The position numbers and the translations under genes were made by a program. A stretch of DNA of 42,291 nucleotides from Microcaldota archaeon (lineage in GTDB: Archaea; Micrarchaeota; Micrarchaeia; Micrarchaeales; CABMGC01). The DNA lies in NCBI GenBank assembly GCA_027345185.1, contig DAHWIK010000009.1, positions 1 to 42,291 on the forward strand, in the 5' to 3' direction. Below are positions 19,681 through 28,404 of this stretch, in pieces (position 1 is the first letter of the stretch; the number at the start of each line of letters is the position of its first letter). A model generated the notes under the pieces. It did not search any database and had not been told where the DNA came from. It worked only from the letters and a program-made list of their open reading frames with translations.

Positions 19681-20523
19681 ATGAAACTTGCAGCTTATAT
19701 CAAAATGGAGGATTCAATATCCCTAACGGATCTGATATGCAGATGCTGCGGGAACAAGGTATATGCGCTCTCCAACGTCCAGGAGTCTATATGCAATTTC
19801 TGCGAAGCTTACGTATCTGTGCAGGACAAGGATGTAGTCCATGGGGACAGGGACATTGAGAACAACCTTGCACTGATGCAGGATAGCGCATTGACTGGAA
19901 AGTGGATTGACGGGATTGCTCCTGCAGACGCACTTGCTGCAACCAAGGACCCTCATTTCCTTTACGGTGCATCAAGCTTCTACAAGTTCTTCTCTGATTA
20001 CACTTACTATGGAGTTGACTATACTCTGGGCGGATTCATGTACAGCAATGCTGAAAAGAGAAGCGACGAACCACAAAAGAACAAGTATAATGCTGTTGCA
20101 CTCATGTCAAAATCAAAGGAGTTTCTTTTCAAGGCGTTGAAGATAATAAACGATACACAGAATCCGGACAATTCGCTGGTCTTCATAAGGTTCATGGCTA
20201 ACGTTAAGCTTAAGAGAGATGTCTATATGCAAAAGGCTCTGGATGAAATAAACGCGAAACAGGGGATTGAAATGCTAAAAACATATGCCAACATTATCCG
20301 CAATGTAAATTCAAAAGGCAGACTTGCACAAAAATATCTCGATGATGGACTTGCAAAGGGAATATCAAATTCATTTTACTACCTTGCAATACACGCAGCA
20401 AAGAGCAAAGACATCAATGGTGCAATAAATATGCTTGACTCGCTTGCAGTCAAGTCGAACATGCCGTCTGCACTTTATCTTAGCATTAGGATCAAGGATG
20501 TAAAATCAGCATCCGAAATTTGA
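19681..20523 (+). CDS. Uncharacterised protein with N-terminal zinc-ribbon-like motif and helical repeat region
   Basis: CRCCGNKVYALSNVQESICNFCEAY cysteine pairs, then alpha-helical TPR-like sequence. Confidence 0.65.
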   Translation: MKLAAYIKMEDSISLTDLICRCCGNKVYALSNVQESICNFCEAYVSVQDKDVVHGDRDIENNLALMQDSALTGKWIDGIAPADALAATKDPHFLYGASSFYKFFSDYTYYGVDYTLGGFMYSNAEKRSDEPQKNKYNAVALMSKSKEFLFKALKIINDTQNPDNSLVFIRFMANVKLKRDVYMQKALDEINAKQGIEMLKTYANIIRNVNSKGRLAQKYLDDGLAKGISNSFYYLAIHAAKSKDINGAINMLDSLAVKSNMPSALYLSIRIKDVKSASEI

Positions 20524-20530
20524 TGGTTTT

Positions 20531-22294
20531 ATGAAAAAGGGAACGGACTACGCGTTTCTTTCCAACTCCAGGACTGCCTTGCTTGAAAATGATGGAAACA
20601 TCATTTGGTTTCCATGCCCGCGGTTTGATTCAAAATCCATATTCTCAAACATACTTGACGAAGAAGTTGGCGGTTATTTTTCTATACGGCCAGAGGGAAA
20701 GTATTCTACTTCAGTCTCCTATATAGGCAACAGTTTGGTTGTGAGGAATGCCTTCTCTGCACGAACAGGAACGCTTGAAGTGACAGATTTCCTTGCTTTC
20801 GGACTGCCTTCGGTAATAAGGATTTTTGACTCGGACGTGCCATTCGTTGCCAGGATAAAACCCGCATTCGATTACGGCAGAGTATGCCCAGAGGTGGAGC
20901 GGATGGAAGACGGAATCCGCTTCAGGAACCCCGAATCCGCTGAAAGTTTTGATGTAGTCATAAAAGGCAACTTCAGGAATTGCGGCGATGGGGTGCTTAA
21001 GTTCAATCCTGGCAAGGGACACATGCTCACTCTCTATGCTAAAGATTTCAGATACGGTCTGTTCAGCCTGAATGGATATGTATATCCAGATCCTGAAGAG
21101 GCACTTAGGAGAACAATCAGATACTGGGAAACACAGATAAATTCTGCCAAAAAGACAAGATTGTTCGTTGACGAATATAAGCGCTCATTGTCTGTCATGC
21201 TTGGATTGATGTACAATTCTTCTGGTGCCATAATAGCAGCAGCGACGACTTCGTTGCCAACCATAATAGGGAACAGGAACAACTGGGACTACAAATATGT
21301 ATGGATACGGGATGCCTCTTACGCGGCAGAGGCTTTTGCTAAAGCTGGACTCCTTTATAAATCGCAGCGTGTGCTGAACTTTATGATAAGCACAATAGAC
21401 CTCTCGTCTAAAAGCTTTGACCACCCGCTGTTTGAGGTTGATGGAACGGCTCCGCTTGCAGAGGACGAGGCAGGCTGGCTCTCTGGACACAGGGGCTCTA
21501 AACCGGTGAGGATTGGAAATGCGGCATACACGCAGGTGCAGATGGACACAGAAGGCGAGTTTATGGATGCACTTTACACTTACTTCATGCTGTCAGGTGA
21601 CAGGGGATTCATCAAGGAGAATATGTGGGCGATAGATGCAATACTCTCATGGTGCAAGAGATCATGGACTAACAAGAGCATAAGTCTTTGGGAGGAGCGC
21701 GATGAACCGCAGCATTTTGTTCACACCAAGCTCATGAACTGGGTAGCGCTGGATAGAGCCAGCAAACTTAAACTTGCAATGGGTAACAATGAAGCTTCAA
21801 TCGATCTGAGAAAAAGGAGCGATGAGATAAAGGAGGATATAATGCTGAACGGCTTCTCGGAGAGGCTGAACTCTTTCGTGAAATATTATGGAAGTGAAAA
21901 CGTTGATGCGTCTTTGCTCTTGATGCCCCTTTATAATTTCATAGAAGTAAAGGATCGCATGTTCGCTGGCACTCTTGAACGCATATTGGAAAGGCTTTCT
22001 TTGCCTAGTGGCTTGATGCAGAGAACCGAAAATGATTATGAGAGCGACAGTTCCCACCCATTCACATTAATCAACGCGTGGCTAGCAAGAGTCTATATTC
22101 GGATGGGCAGAAAAGCAAAGGCTGTGGAGGCAATGAAAAATATGATAAGTTACTCTACACGACTGCGACTGTTCGGTGAGCGGGTGAATCCAAAAACACA
22201 CGAGACGCTTGGCAATTTCCCGCAGCTTTTTCCTCATGCAGGACTTGTTGCTGCGATATCTGAATACAATGACATAAAACTGACGCGTCTGTGA
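20531..22294 (+). CDS. Glycoside hydrolase family 15 (glucoamylase/trehalase-like)
   Basis: N-terminal DYAFLSNSRTALLENDGNIIWFPCPRFDSKSIF; NWDYKYVWIRDASYAAEAF catalytic-domain motif. Confidence 0.9.
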   Translation: MKKGTDYAFLSNSRTALLENDGNIIWFPCPRFDSKSIFSNILDEEVGGYFSIRPEGKYSTSVSYIGNSLVVRNAFSARTGTLEVTDFLAFGLPSVIRIFDSDVPFVARIKPAFDYGRVCPEVERMEDGIRFRNPESAESFDVVIKGNFRNCGDGVLKFNPGKGHMLTLYAKDFRYGLFSLNGYVYPDPEEALRRTIRYWETQINSAKKTRLFVDEYKRSLSVMLGLMYNSSGAIIAAATTSLPTIIGNRNNWDYKYVWIRDASYAAEAFAKAGLLYKSQRVLNFMISTIDLSSKSFDHPLFEVDGTAPLAEDEAGWLSGHRGSKPVRIGNAAYTQVQMDTEGEFMDALYTYFMLSGDRGFIKENMWAIDAILSWCKRSWTNKSISLWEERDEPQHFVHTKLMNWVALDRASKLKLAMGNNEASIDLRKRSDEIKEDIMLNGFSERLNSFVKYYGSENVDASLLLMPLYNFIEVKDRMFAGTLERILERLSLPSGLMQRTENDYESDSSHPFTLINAWLARVYIRMGRKAKAVEAMKNMISYSTRLRLFGERVNPKTHETLGNFPQLFPHAGLVAAISEYNDIKLTRL

Positions 22295-22396
22295 AACGAC
22301 TGCTTTGCTCCGCGTTTGATTACGGGCAAGATATACTCAAACCCCATGGTTGAGGTATTCTCATCGAGCGAATTGCCTTGATCTAACGTCCAATGC

Positions 22397-22803
22397 TTAC
22401 CTGCACTTTAGTTGGAGTGCAGTTTCATTTGTTTCACGTCGTTTTGCTGAGTCAATAATGATCTTTCGTGTTTGTTGATGTAATTCTAGACAGCAAAATT
22501 CAGTCACATTACTTACGCTTCCGGAGAAATGCTCAGGTCTCAAAAAATTTCCTTTTCTGTATCTCTTTCTGAAGTTTAGATGCAGCCTGGACATCTTGTA
22601 TGCGTATATTCCTTTCAGATATTGCAGTCATAATGAAACAGGCATCCAGAGAGGCAGAGATACGAACATGCGCACATGACCCGAATCAACAACAGGGCGT
22701 GCACGATAATACCATTCTCAAGAGCAATCTGTCCAAGAATTCCTTGCATCTCCTTTGCAATGTAAGGATTCCTTGTGCACCAAATCTGTACTTCGGGCAC
22801 CAT
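22397..22803 (-). pseudogene. Decayed IS200/IS605-type TnpA (Y1/HUH) transposase
   Basis: Minus-strand frames join to EVQIWCTRNPYIAKEMQGILGQIALENGIIVHALL / VDSGHVRMFVSLPLWMPVSL*LQYLKGIYAYKMSRLHLNFRKRYRKGNFLRPEHFSGSVSNVTE, matching the TnpA layout (WCTKYR..., DHVHLLVSLPP, LKGISxRKL, GNLWxPGYFVGSVGNVTE) with a frameshift, an in-frame TGA and loss of the second HUH histidine. Confidence 0.75.
22401..22422. repeat. Perfect inverted repeat ctgcact-n8-agtgcag, possible IS200 right-end hairpin
   Basis: 7-bp perfect stem with 8-nt loop at the 3' end of the tnpA remnant. Confidence 0.6.
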
Positions 22804-22892
22804 TAGAGGTGATGTTTATTCTCCCCCAACACTGTGGTTTATATTTATAGTCGTTTCACTATCCATGTTTTCAACTTCAGTGATAGTATTTG

Positions 22893-22911
22893 GCCGCATA
22901 AAAACTGCGGC
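22893..22911. repeat. Inverted repeat gccgca-n7-tgcggc, possible IS200 left-end hairpin
   Basis: 6-bp perfect stem about 90 bp upstream of the tnpA remnant. Confidence 0.45.
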
Positions 22912-23296
22912 GCGGCTACCACCGAAACAATTTCTGAAGAAAAAGCTATTTGTCTATCCGGCATTGTGAATCAATTCATATCCGACCTAAACGGCGGTCT
23001 GAAATAGGTTTCTTGACTATTATAGCAAAGTGTGTGTGAATATCTGCTGTTTTGGACTATAAAAAGCGTTTATAGCAAGACAGGATTATGATACTACACT
23101 TCTTACTCGACAATGTGTTGTATTACCTTCTAGGTTTGCTATATACGTCATCCGCTGCACATTTATTATCAAGCCGGCACATAAATTCAAATCAACATGC
23201 TGAAGATACTTAATTTATGGTCAAACTGTCTCAGGTTATTTTAATTATTTGTAGGCTAATAGATATAGTGACACTTTCAAGCCATATGGTGGAGCT

Positions 23297-23641
23297 ATGA
23301 ACATAGGAATAGATTTTGACAACACAATAACAGAAAACAGGAAATTCTTCAGGAAGATGACAAACAGCTTAAAGAATGATAATGATATTTACATAATCTC
23401 TTCGTGCGACAAGCAGAAGGAGTCAGTAATAGAGGAGGTATTCAGGATGAAGAAAAAGAAACTGAAACGGTGGGGTATAGCCTACAAAGACCTGCTACTC
23501 GCATTGGAGCCGATACCGAATAACAAGGCAAAGATATGCAGAGAATACCGCATAGGGGTCATGATAGACGACGATATAAGAAATCTTAAAAAGATACGCA
23601 AACATTACAAGAATACTGCATGCCTGCAGTATATAGTTTAA
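23297..23641 (+). CDS. HAD-superfamily-like protein (small nucleotidase/phosphatase-like)
   Basis: IGIDFDNTITENRKFF motif I; IGVMIDDDIRNLKKI resembles motif IV. Confidence 0.7.
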   Translation: MNIGIDFDNTITENRKFFRKMTNSLKNDNDIYIISSCDKQKESVIEEVFRMKKKKLKRWGIAYKDLLLALEPIPNNKAKICREYRIGVMIDDDIRNLKKIRKHYKNTACLQYIV

Positions 23642-23651
23642 GTGAATAAAA

Positions 23652-24977
23652 ATGGAAAAAATAAACTTGGGTATTGTGTCTCAGACTCCCGTAGTGAGGC
23701 TGTCTAAGAACCCTGGAAGGGATATAGTAAAGCTCTCGGAACTTGACAAACAGGATTATACTTACACTGTAGGAGGAGTTGCACCCATGATAAAATCGCA
23801 GCTTGTGGAGCTTATTGGAAGCGGATTCCTGAGAAAGGCAACCTGGTTTTCCCTCAACCCTAATGCGCCAAAGAACATAATTATATCAAAGGGGATAGAT
23901 GCGGTAAGTGTCCATCTGGAGCACGAAAGCAGCAAGGGCTATACTAAGTTCAAGGAGGACGTTTGGAACAATGTGCACAACCTCAGCACTAGCACATTTA
24001 CAATAAAGAGCTATCTTGGCTATTTCAAATACAATTCGGAACTTGCAAAGATCATGCTTCAGAATTACGAGGATATAAACCTTTTTGAAATACATGATTT
24101 CCAGCAGTTGCTACTTGGTGCAATGCTTGGGCCATCGTTCCCAACAATACTGAGATGGCACATACCATTCGTACCAGAGATACTGAACAAGAACATAAGG
24201 AAATTTGTGGTGAATGGACTTGAAGGCAACGACGCAGTAATAGTCAGCACGAAGAGGGACTTAGAAGGGCTCATAAGAGCAGGCTACAAAGGCAATGCTT
24301 ATCAAATATATCCGCACATAGACCCATCCGAATGGAAGAAGGTAGAGCGAAGCAGGATGGACGAATTTGCAAACAGGTTTGGCATAATGAACGGAGACTT
24401 CCTAGTATTGAATGTTGCAAGGATGGATGAGATAAAGTCCCAGGATGATCTAGTCAAGGCAGTGGCATTGCTAAAGAACCGCAAGATAAAGCTTATGCTG
24501 GTTGGCGGAGGCAGCTTCACGAGCAATAATCTTGGCTACCCGAAGAGCGAAATATGGCTGGGAAAGCTCAAGACGCTGGTAAAAAGACTTGGAATGGAAG
24601 ATAGAGTTATATTCGCCGGAAGCCTCAACCATTCTGATCTTGAGTGTGCATACACTAGGGCAGACCTTTTTGTATTACCTTCAAGGACCGAAGGCTTCGG
24701 GCTTGTGGTAGTAGAAAGTTGGCTTTATAACACCCCTGCAGTGGTAAGCGATGGAGCTGGAGTGTCTGAATTAGTAATGAACGGAATAAACGGATTCACC
24801 TTCAGGTCCGGAAATTTCAATGAGCTTGCCATAAGCATATTCAAAATATACAAAGATGACAAGATGCGCGTGGAAATGGGTGCTAGCGCACGCGGCATGG
24901 CAAGGGCCTGCTATGTATCGACCACTATAGGTATTATACAGAAGGCCTACGAAAGCGCGATAGAAAACTTCGCATGA
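23652..24977 (+). CDS. Glycosyltransferase, GT4-type (GT-B fold)
   Basis: NVARMDEIKSQDDLVKAV, ADLFVLPSRTEGFGLVVVESWLYNTPAVVSDGAGVSELV. Confidence 0.92.
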   Translation: MEKINLGIVSQTPVVRLSKNPGRDIVKLSELDKQDYTYTVGGVAPMIKSQLVELIGSGFLRKATWFSLNPNAPKNIIISKGIDAVSVHLEHESSKGYTKFKEDVWNNVHNLSTSTFTIKSYLGYFKYNSELAKIMLQNYEDINLFEIHDFQQLLLGAMLGPSFPTILRWHIPFVPEILNKNIRKFVVNGLEGNDAVIVSTKRDLEGLIRAGYKGNAYQIYPHIDPSEWKKVERSRMDEFANRFGIMNGDFLVLNVARMDEIKSQDDLVKAVALLKNRKIKLMLVGGGSFTSNNLGYPKSEIWLGKLKTLVKRLGMEDRVIFAGSLNHSDLECAYTRADLFVLPSRTEGFGLVVVESWLYNTPAVVSDGAGVSELVMNGINGFTFRSGNFNELAISIFKIYKDDKMRVEMGASARGMARACYVSTTIGIIQKAYESAIENFA

Positions 24978-24990
24978 TGATGGTACACGC

Positions 24991-26430
24991 CTAGCCTTTG
25001 ATTACAGCAACCGGCACGTTTCTTGAAACAGGCTTTGCTATCTTGCTCTCCTTCACTACCTTGACAACCTCGTCTATGTCCTTGTATGTCCATTCCGCCT
25101 CTTCGCTTACGAGCTTCTTAGTGCGTATCCTTATGGTTATGTTCTTCTTGCTTAGGGATTCAAAGGTCCTGTCTGCTGTTATCTCCCTTAGTGCCTGGTG
25201 CCTCGACATGATTCTTCCGGCCCCATGACATGAGCTTCCGAACGTCTCTGCCATTGCACCCTCATCGCCACGCAGCACATAGCTTGCTGTGCCCATGCTT
25301 CCAGGTATCAGCACAGGTTGGCCAACGCTCCGGTATATTTTTGGTATATCTTCGTGCCCCTTTGCGAATGCCCTTGTGGCTCCCTTCCTGTGCACATAGA
25401 CCTTTCTCCTCTTCCCATCGACCGTGTGCTCTTCGACCTTTGCTATGTTGTGGGATAGATCATAGAGTATGTCCATTCCGAGAGCATCAGAGCTCTTGGC
25501 GAAAGTATCTTCGAAACTTTTCCTTATGGAATTGGTTATTATCTGCCTGTTGGTGAATGCAAAATTCACTGCACACTTCATCGCACCGATATAGTCATCG
25601 GCTTCCTTGTCACCTATCCTTGCATAGCCGAGCTCCTGATCAACAAGCACTATCTTGTTTTTCTTCTGGTAATCTAACAGGCTTCTTAGATAATCGCTGC
25701 AGGTCTGGTGCCCGAAGCCCCTTGACCCAGTATGAACCATTATGACCATCTGGCCCTCGTAAAGCTCATAGGCCTTTGCGGTCTTCTCATCGAATATTTT
25801 TTCCACTTTTTGGATTTCAAGGAAGTGATTTCCTGCACCCAGTGTCCCCAATTCATTAAGACCCCTTGACTTCGCCTCCTTGCTCACCTTTGAGAAGTCG
25901 GCACCTGCCATTGCGCCGTTCTCCTCTATACGTCCAAGGTCCTCGGTGGTGCCATAACCCTTTCCTATTATGTATTTTACACCCTCTTCTGCGACTCTTT
26001 CAAGATCGTTTGGAGTAAGGCCAATCTGCAGTCTGCTTCCCACTCCACTTGGGATGTTCTTGAACAGGGCATCAGAGAGCGGATTGATGTTTTTCCTTAG
26101 CTCGTCCTCTGTGAGATTAGTCTTTATCAACCTGACTCCACAGTTGATATCGAAACCTATACATCCTGGGGAGACTATGCCATTATCAGCATCGAATGCC
26201 ATCACCCCACCTATTGGAAATCCGTACCCTTCATGTCCATCTGGCATGACTAAAACGTTTCCAACCAAGCCAGGAAGAGTCGCTGCATTTGAGGCCTGTT
26301 GAGTGGTGTGGTCCTTGCTCATCTTGTCGAGGAGAACCGTGTTTGTGTACAGGATTACATCAGTATTCATGCCCTGCATTGTCTCCTTTTTGATTGTGTA
26401 TTTGTTATCAGTAATCCTCTCAATTCTCAT
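24991..26430 (-). CDS. rtcB: tRNA-splicing ligase RtcB, no intein
   Basis: MPDGHEGYGFPIGGVMAFD, GCIGFDINCGVRL, LGTLGAGNHFLEIQ, HTGSRGFGHQ, VHRKGATRAF, GSMGTASYVL, SSCHGAGR. Confidence 0.97.
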   Translation of the reverse strand: MRIERITDNKYTIKKETMQGMNTDVILYTNTVLLDKMSKDHTTQQASNAATLPGLVGNVLVMPDGHEGYGFPIGGVMAFDADNGIVSPGCIGFDINCGVRLIKTNLTEDELRKNINPLSDALFKNIPSGVGSRLQIGLTPNDLERVAEEGVKYIIGKGYGTTEDLGRIEENGAMAGADFSKVSKEAKSRGLNELGTLGAGNHFLEIQKVEKIFDEKTAKAYELYEGQMVIMVHTGSRGFGHQTCSDYLRSLLDYQKKNKIVLVDQELGYARIGDKEADDYIGAMKCAVNFAFTNRQIITNSIRKSFEDTFAKSSDALGMDILYDLSHNIAKVEEHTVDGKRRKVYVHRKGATRAFAKGHEDIPKIYRSVGQPVLIPGSMGTASYVLRGDEGAMAETFGSSCHGAGRIMSRHQALREITADRTFESLSKKNITIRIRTKKLVSEEAEWTYKDIDEVVKVVKESKIAKPVSRNVPVAVIKG

Positions 26431-26544
26431 CAGTATCAGATAAAATTGGATAGTAAGTATTATATATGAGATAATTTACTATTAACAAGCCCAATATACT
26501 TGGTATGAAACTTTAAATATAAGAGGTTATAATTACTAGGTGAT

Positions 26545-26647
26545 GCAGGGATGGCGGAGCCTGGTCAAACGCGACAGACTCAAGATCTGTTGGCTTAGGC
26601 CTGCGGGAGTTCAATAGACTTCTGAACAAATCTCTCTCCCTGCACCA
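26545..26647 (+). tRNA. tRNA-Leu (anticodon CAA) with ~15-nt T-loop insertion and encoded CCA
   Basis: GCAGGGA/TCCCTGC acceptor, D-stem GCG/CGC, anticodon stem ACAGA/TCTGT with loop CTCAAGA, variable arm GGC/GCC, T-stem GGGAG/CTCTC enclosing 22 nt instead of 7. Confidence 0.88.
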
Positions 26648-26675
26648 TTGCACTTACAAACGCGAACGTGATAAT

Positions 26676-27449
26676 ATGTCTAAACTTTTGAAAAAGCAGG
26701 GCAGAAACAACAAGGCTCCAAAGAGAGCTGCAAGGAAGGCGGTGGCAAGAAGGCTAATCAAGAAGCCGGCCAAGAGGAACTCTGTCCCTGCAAAGGTCAA
26801 GCTTAAGGAGAAGGTTCTTTTCGAAATAGAACATTACCCGCAGACAGAGGAATTCACGAGCTCGGCTGCATGCGCAATGATGGTGCTCAGGCATGTAAAC
26901 ACTGACTTCAAGATGAAGAAGGAGGAGGAGTACAGCATATGGCAGGAAGCCGTTAATGGAAGCGTATGGCACGGATCGAAGTACGGCTTGGCATATTCAA
27001 TAGCAAAGAGGGGAGGAAAGGTAAAGATACTCAGCAACACAAAGGATGAGGGATATGACAGGAAGCTCGCAGTATACGAAAATGTCAATCTTGACACCCT
27101 TACAGCGTCATGGAATGAGATGAAGAAGAAATCTGAGGATGCAAAGGTAGAGGAGGAATTCACGAGCAACGTATCAGTTAATTTGGTGAAGAAGGCATTG
27201 TCAACAAACCATATACCCATAGTGCTTATAGACGCAAACGCGCTCAATCCGTACCTTGATTCTTCACCACACTGGATTGTCGTGAAGGGATATGACAAGG
27301 ATGCATTCTACATAAACGATCCATACTCAGACAGTACGATAACGTTAGACAACGATGCATTCAAGCAGGCATTGGGATACGACAATAACTTCCACATGGT
27401 TCTGACTGATACAAGGCACAAGGTTTTGCCCCAAAAGAAGAAGAGATAA
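26676..27449 (+). CDS. Peptidase C39-like (papain-like fold) protein with basic N-terminal extension
   Basis: TSSAACAMMVLRHV (Cys), PHWIVVKGYD (His), YINDPYSD (Asp); K/R-rich first ~45 residues. Confidence 0.7.
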   Translation: MSKLLKKQGRNNKAPKRAARKAVARRLIKKPAKRNSVPAKVKLKEKVLFEIEHYPQTEEFTSSAACAMMVLRHVNTDFKMKKEEEYSIWQEAVNGSVWHGSKYGLAYSIAKRGGKVKILSNTKDEGYDRKLAVYENVNLDTLTASWNEMKKKSEDAKVEEEFTSNVSVNLVKKALSTNHIPIVLIDANALNPYLDSSPHWIVVKGYDKDAFYINDPYSDSTITLDNDAFKQALGYDNNFHMVLTDTRHKVLPQKKKR

Positions 27450-27462
27450 TACCTTTTCTGGC

Positions 27463-28398
27463 CTATTGCGTTCGGCTTCTCTTCCTTCCAAACTCTTTGA
27501 CTAGGTCGTTTGCTATTTCAAGTCCTGCATGATGCAGTGCTTCGCGTGTCGATGCCCCAATATACGGAGTTACTATAAGATTTCCGTTGCGCCTGGAATA
27601 TTCGAGAAGCTCCTTTTCATGATCCGATACTGGCTCATGCATGAACACATCCATTGCAGCTCCTTGCAGCCTTCCGCCCCTCAAGGCAGATAGCATTGAT
27701 CTGTAATCTATTATCTCTGCCCGTGCAGTGTTGATCAGGAATGCCCCCTTCTTTATCAGGGAAATCTCCTTGCTGTTAAGCTCATTTGCACTGGTTCTGT
27801 TCAGTGATGCATGCACAGTTATAACATCCGATGACTTTAGCAGGTTGTTTAGGCTTACTCTCTTTGCAAGCTTTGAGCTCACATAGGGGTCATAATAAAT
27901 GACGTTCATTCCGAAGGCTTTCGCATACCTGCACACTGTGCTTCCTATCCTGCCGAGTCCGATTATACCCAGCGTCTTTCCATCGAGCTGAGTGCCTATG
28001 AACTTGTATCTCTCCCACTTTCCGCTGCTCAGGCTGCCATATGCCCAAGGCACATTCCGCATAAGTGAGAGCATTAGCGCCATTGTGTGCTGTGCGGTGG
28101 GAATGGTGTGCGCCCCGTGAAGGTTGAATACCTTTATGCCATGCTTGCTTGCATAGTCAAGGTCTATGTGATTTAATCCAGTCGTTGCAGAAGCTATTGC
28201 CTTTAACACGACAGCCCTTGACAGCACTGCCTTGTCAAGCTTAGCCTCTATCCTAACCACAAGTATGTCGAAATCCTTGATTCGACTGAGCAGCTCGGCT
28301 CTTGACATCCTTTTAGCTGTGACAGACCCAATGGTCTTTAGCTTCCTTATAGCGTAATCATCAAAGTATTCAGGCTCAAGAACCAATATCTTTAACAT
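27463..28398 (-). CDS. D-isomer-specific 2-hydroxyacid dehydrogenase (phosphoglycerate dehydrogenase-like)
   Basis: GKTLGIIGLGRIGSTVCRYAKAFGMNVIYYDP, FLINTARAEIIDYRSM, GAAMDVFMHEP. Confidence 0.92.
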   Translation of the reverse strand: MLKILVLEPEYFDDYAIRKLKTIGSVTAKRMSRAELLSRIKDFDILVVRIEAKLDKAVLSRAVVLKAIASATTGLNHIDLDYASKHGIKVFNLHGAHTIPTAQHTMALMLSLMRNVPWAYGSLSSGKWERYKFIGTQLDGKTLGIIGLGRIGSTVCRYAKAFGMNVIYYDPYVSSKLAKRVSLNNLLKSSDVITVHASLNRTSANELNSKEISLIKKGAFLINTARAEIIDYRSMLSALRGGRLQGAAMDVFMHEPVSDHEKELLEYSRRNGNLIVTPYIGASTREALHHAGLEIANDLVKEFGRKRSRTQ

Positions 28399-28404
28399 GG
28401 ACCA

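Noticed and set aside
24991-26430. Possible RtcB intein
   Set aside because: The 479-aa length and continuous motifs show no insertion
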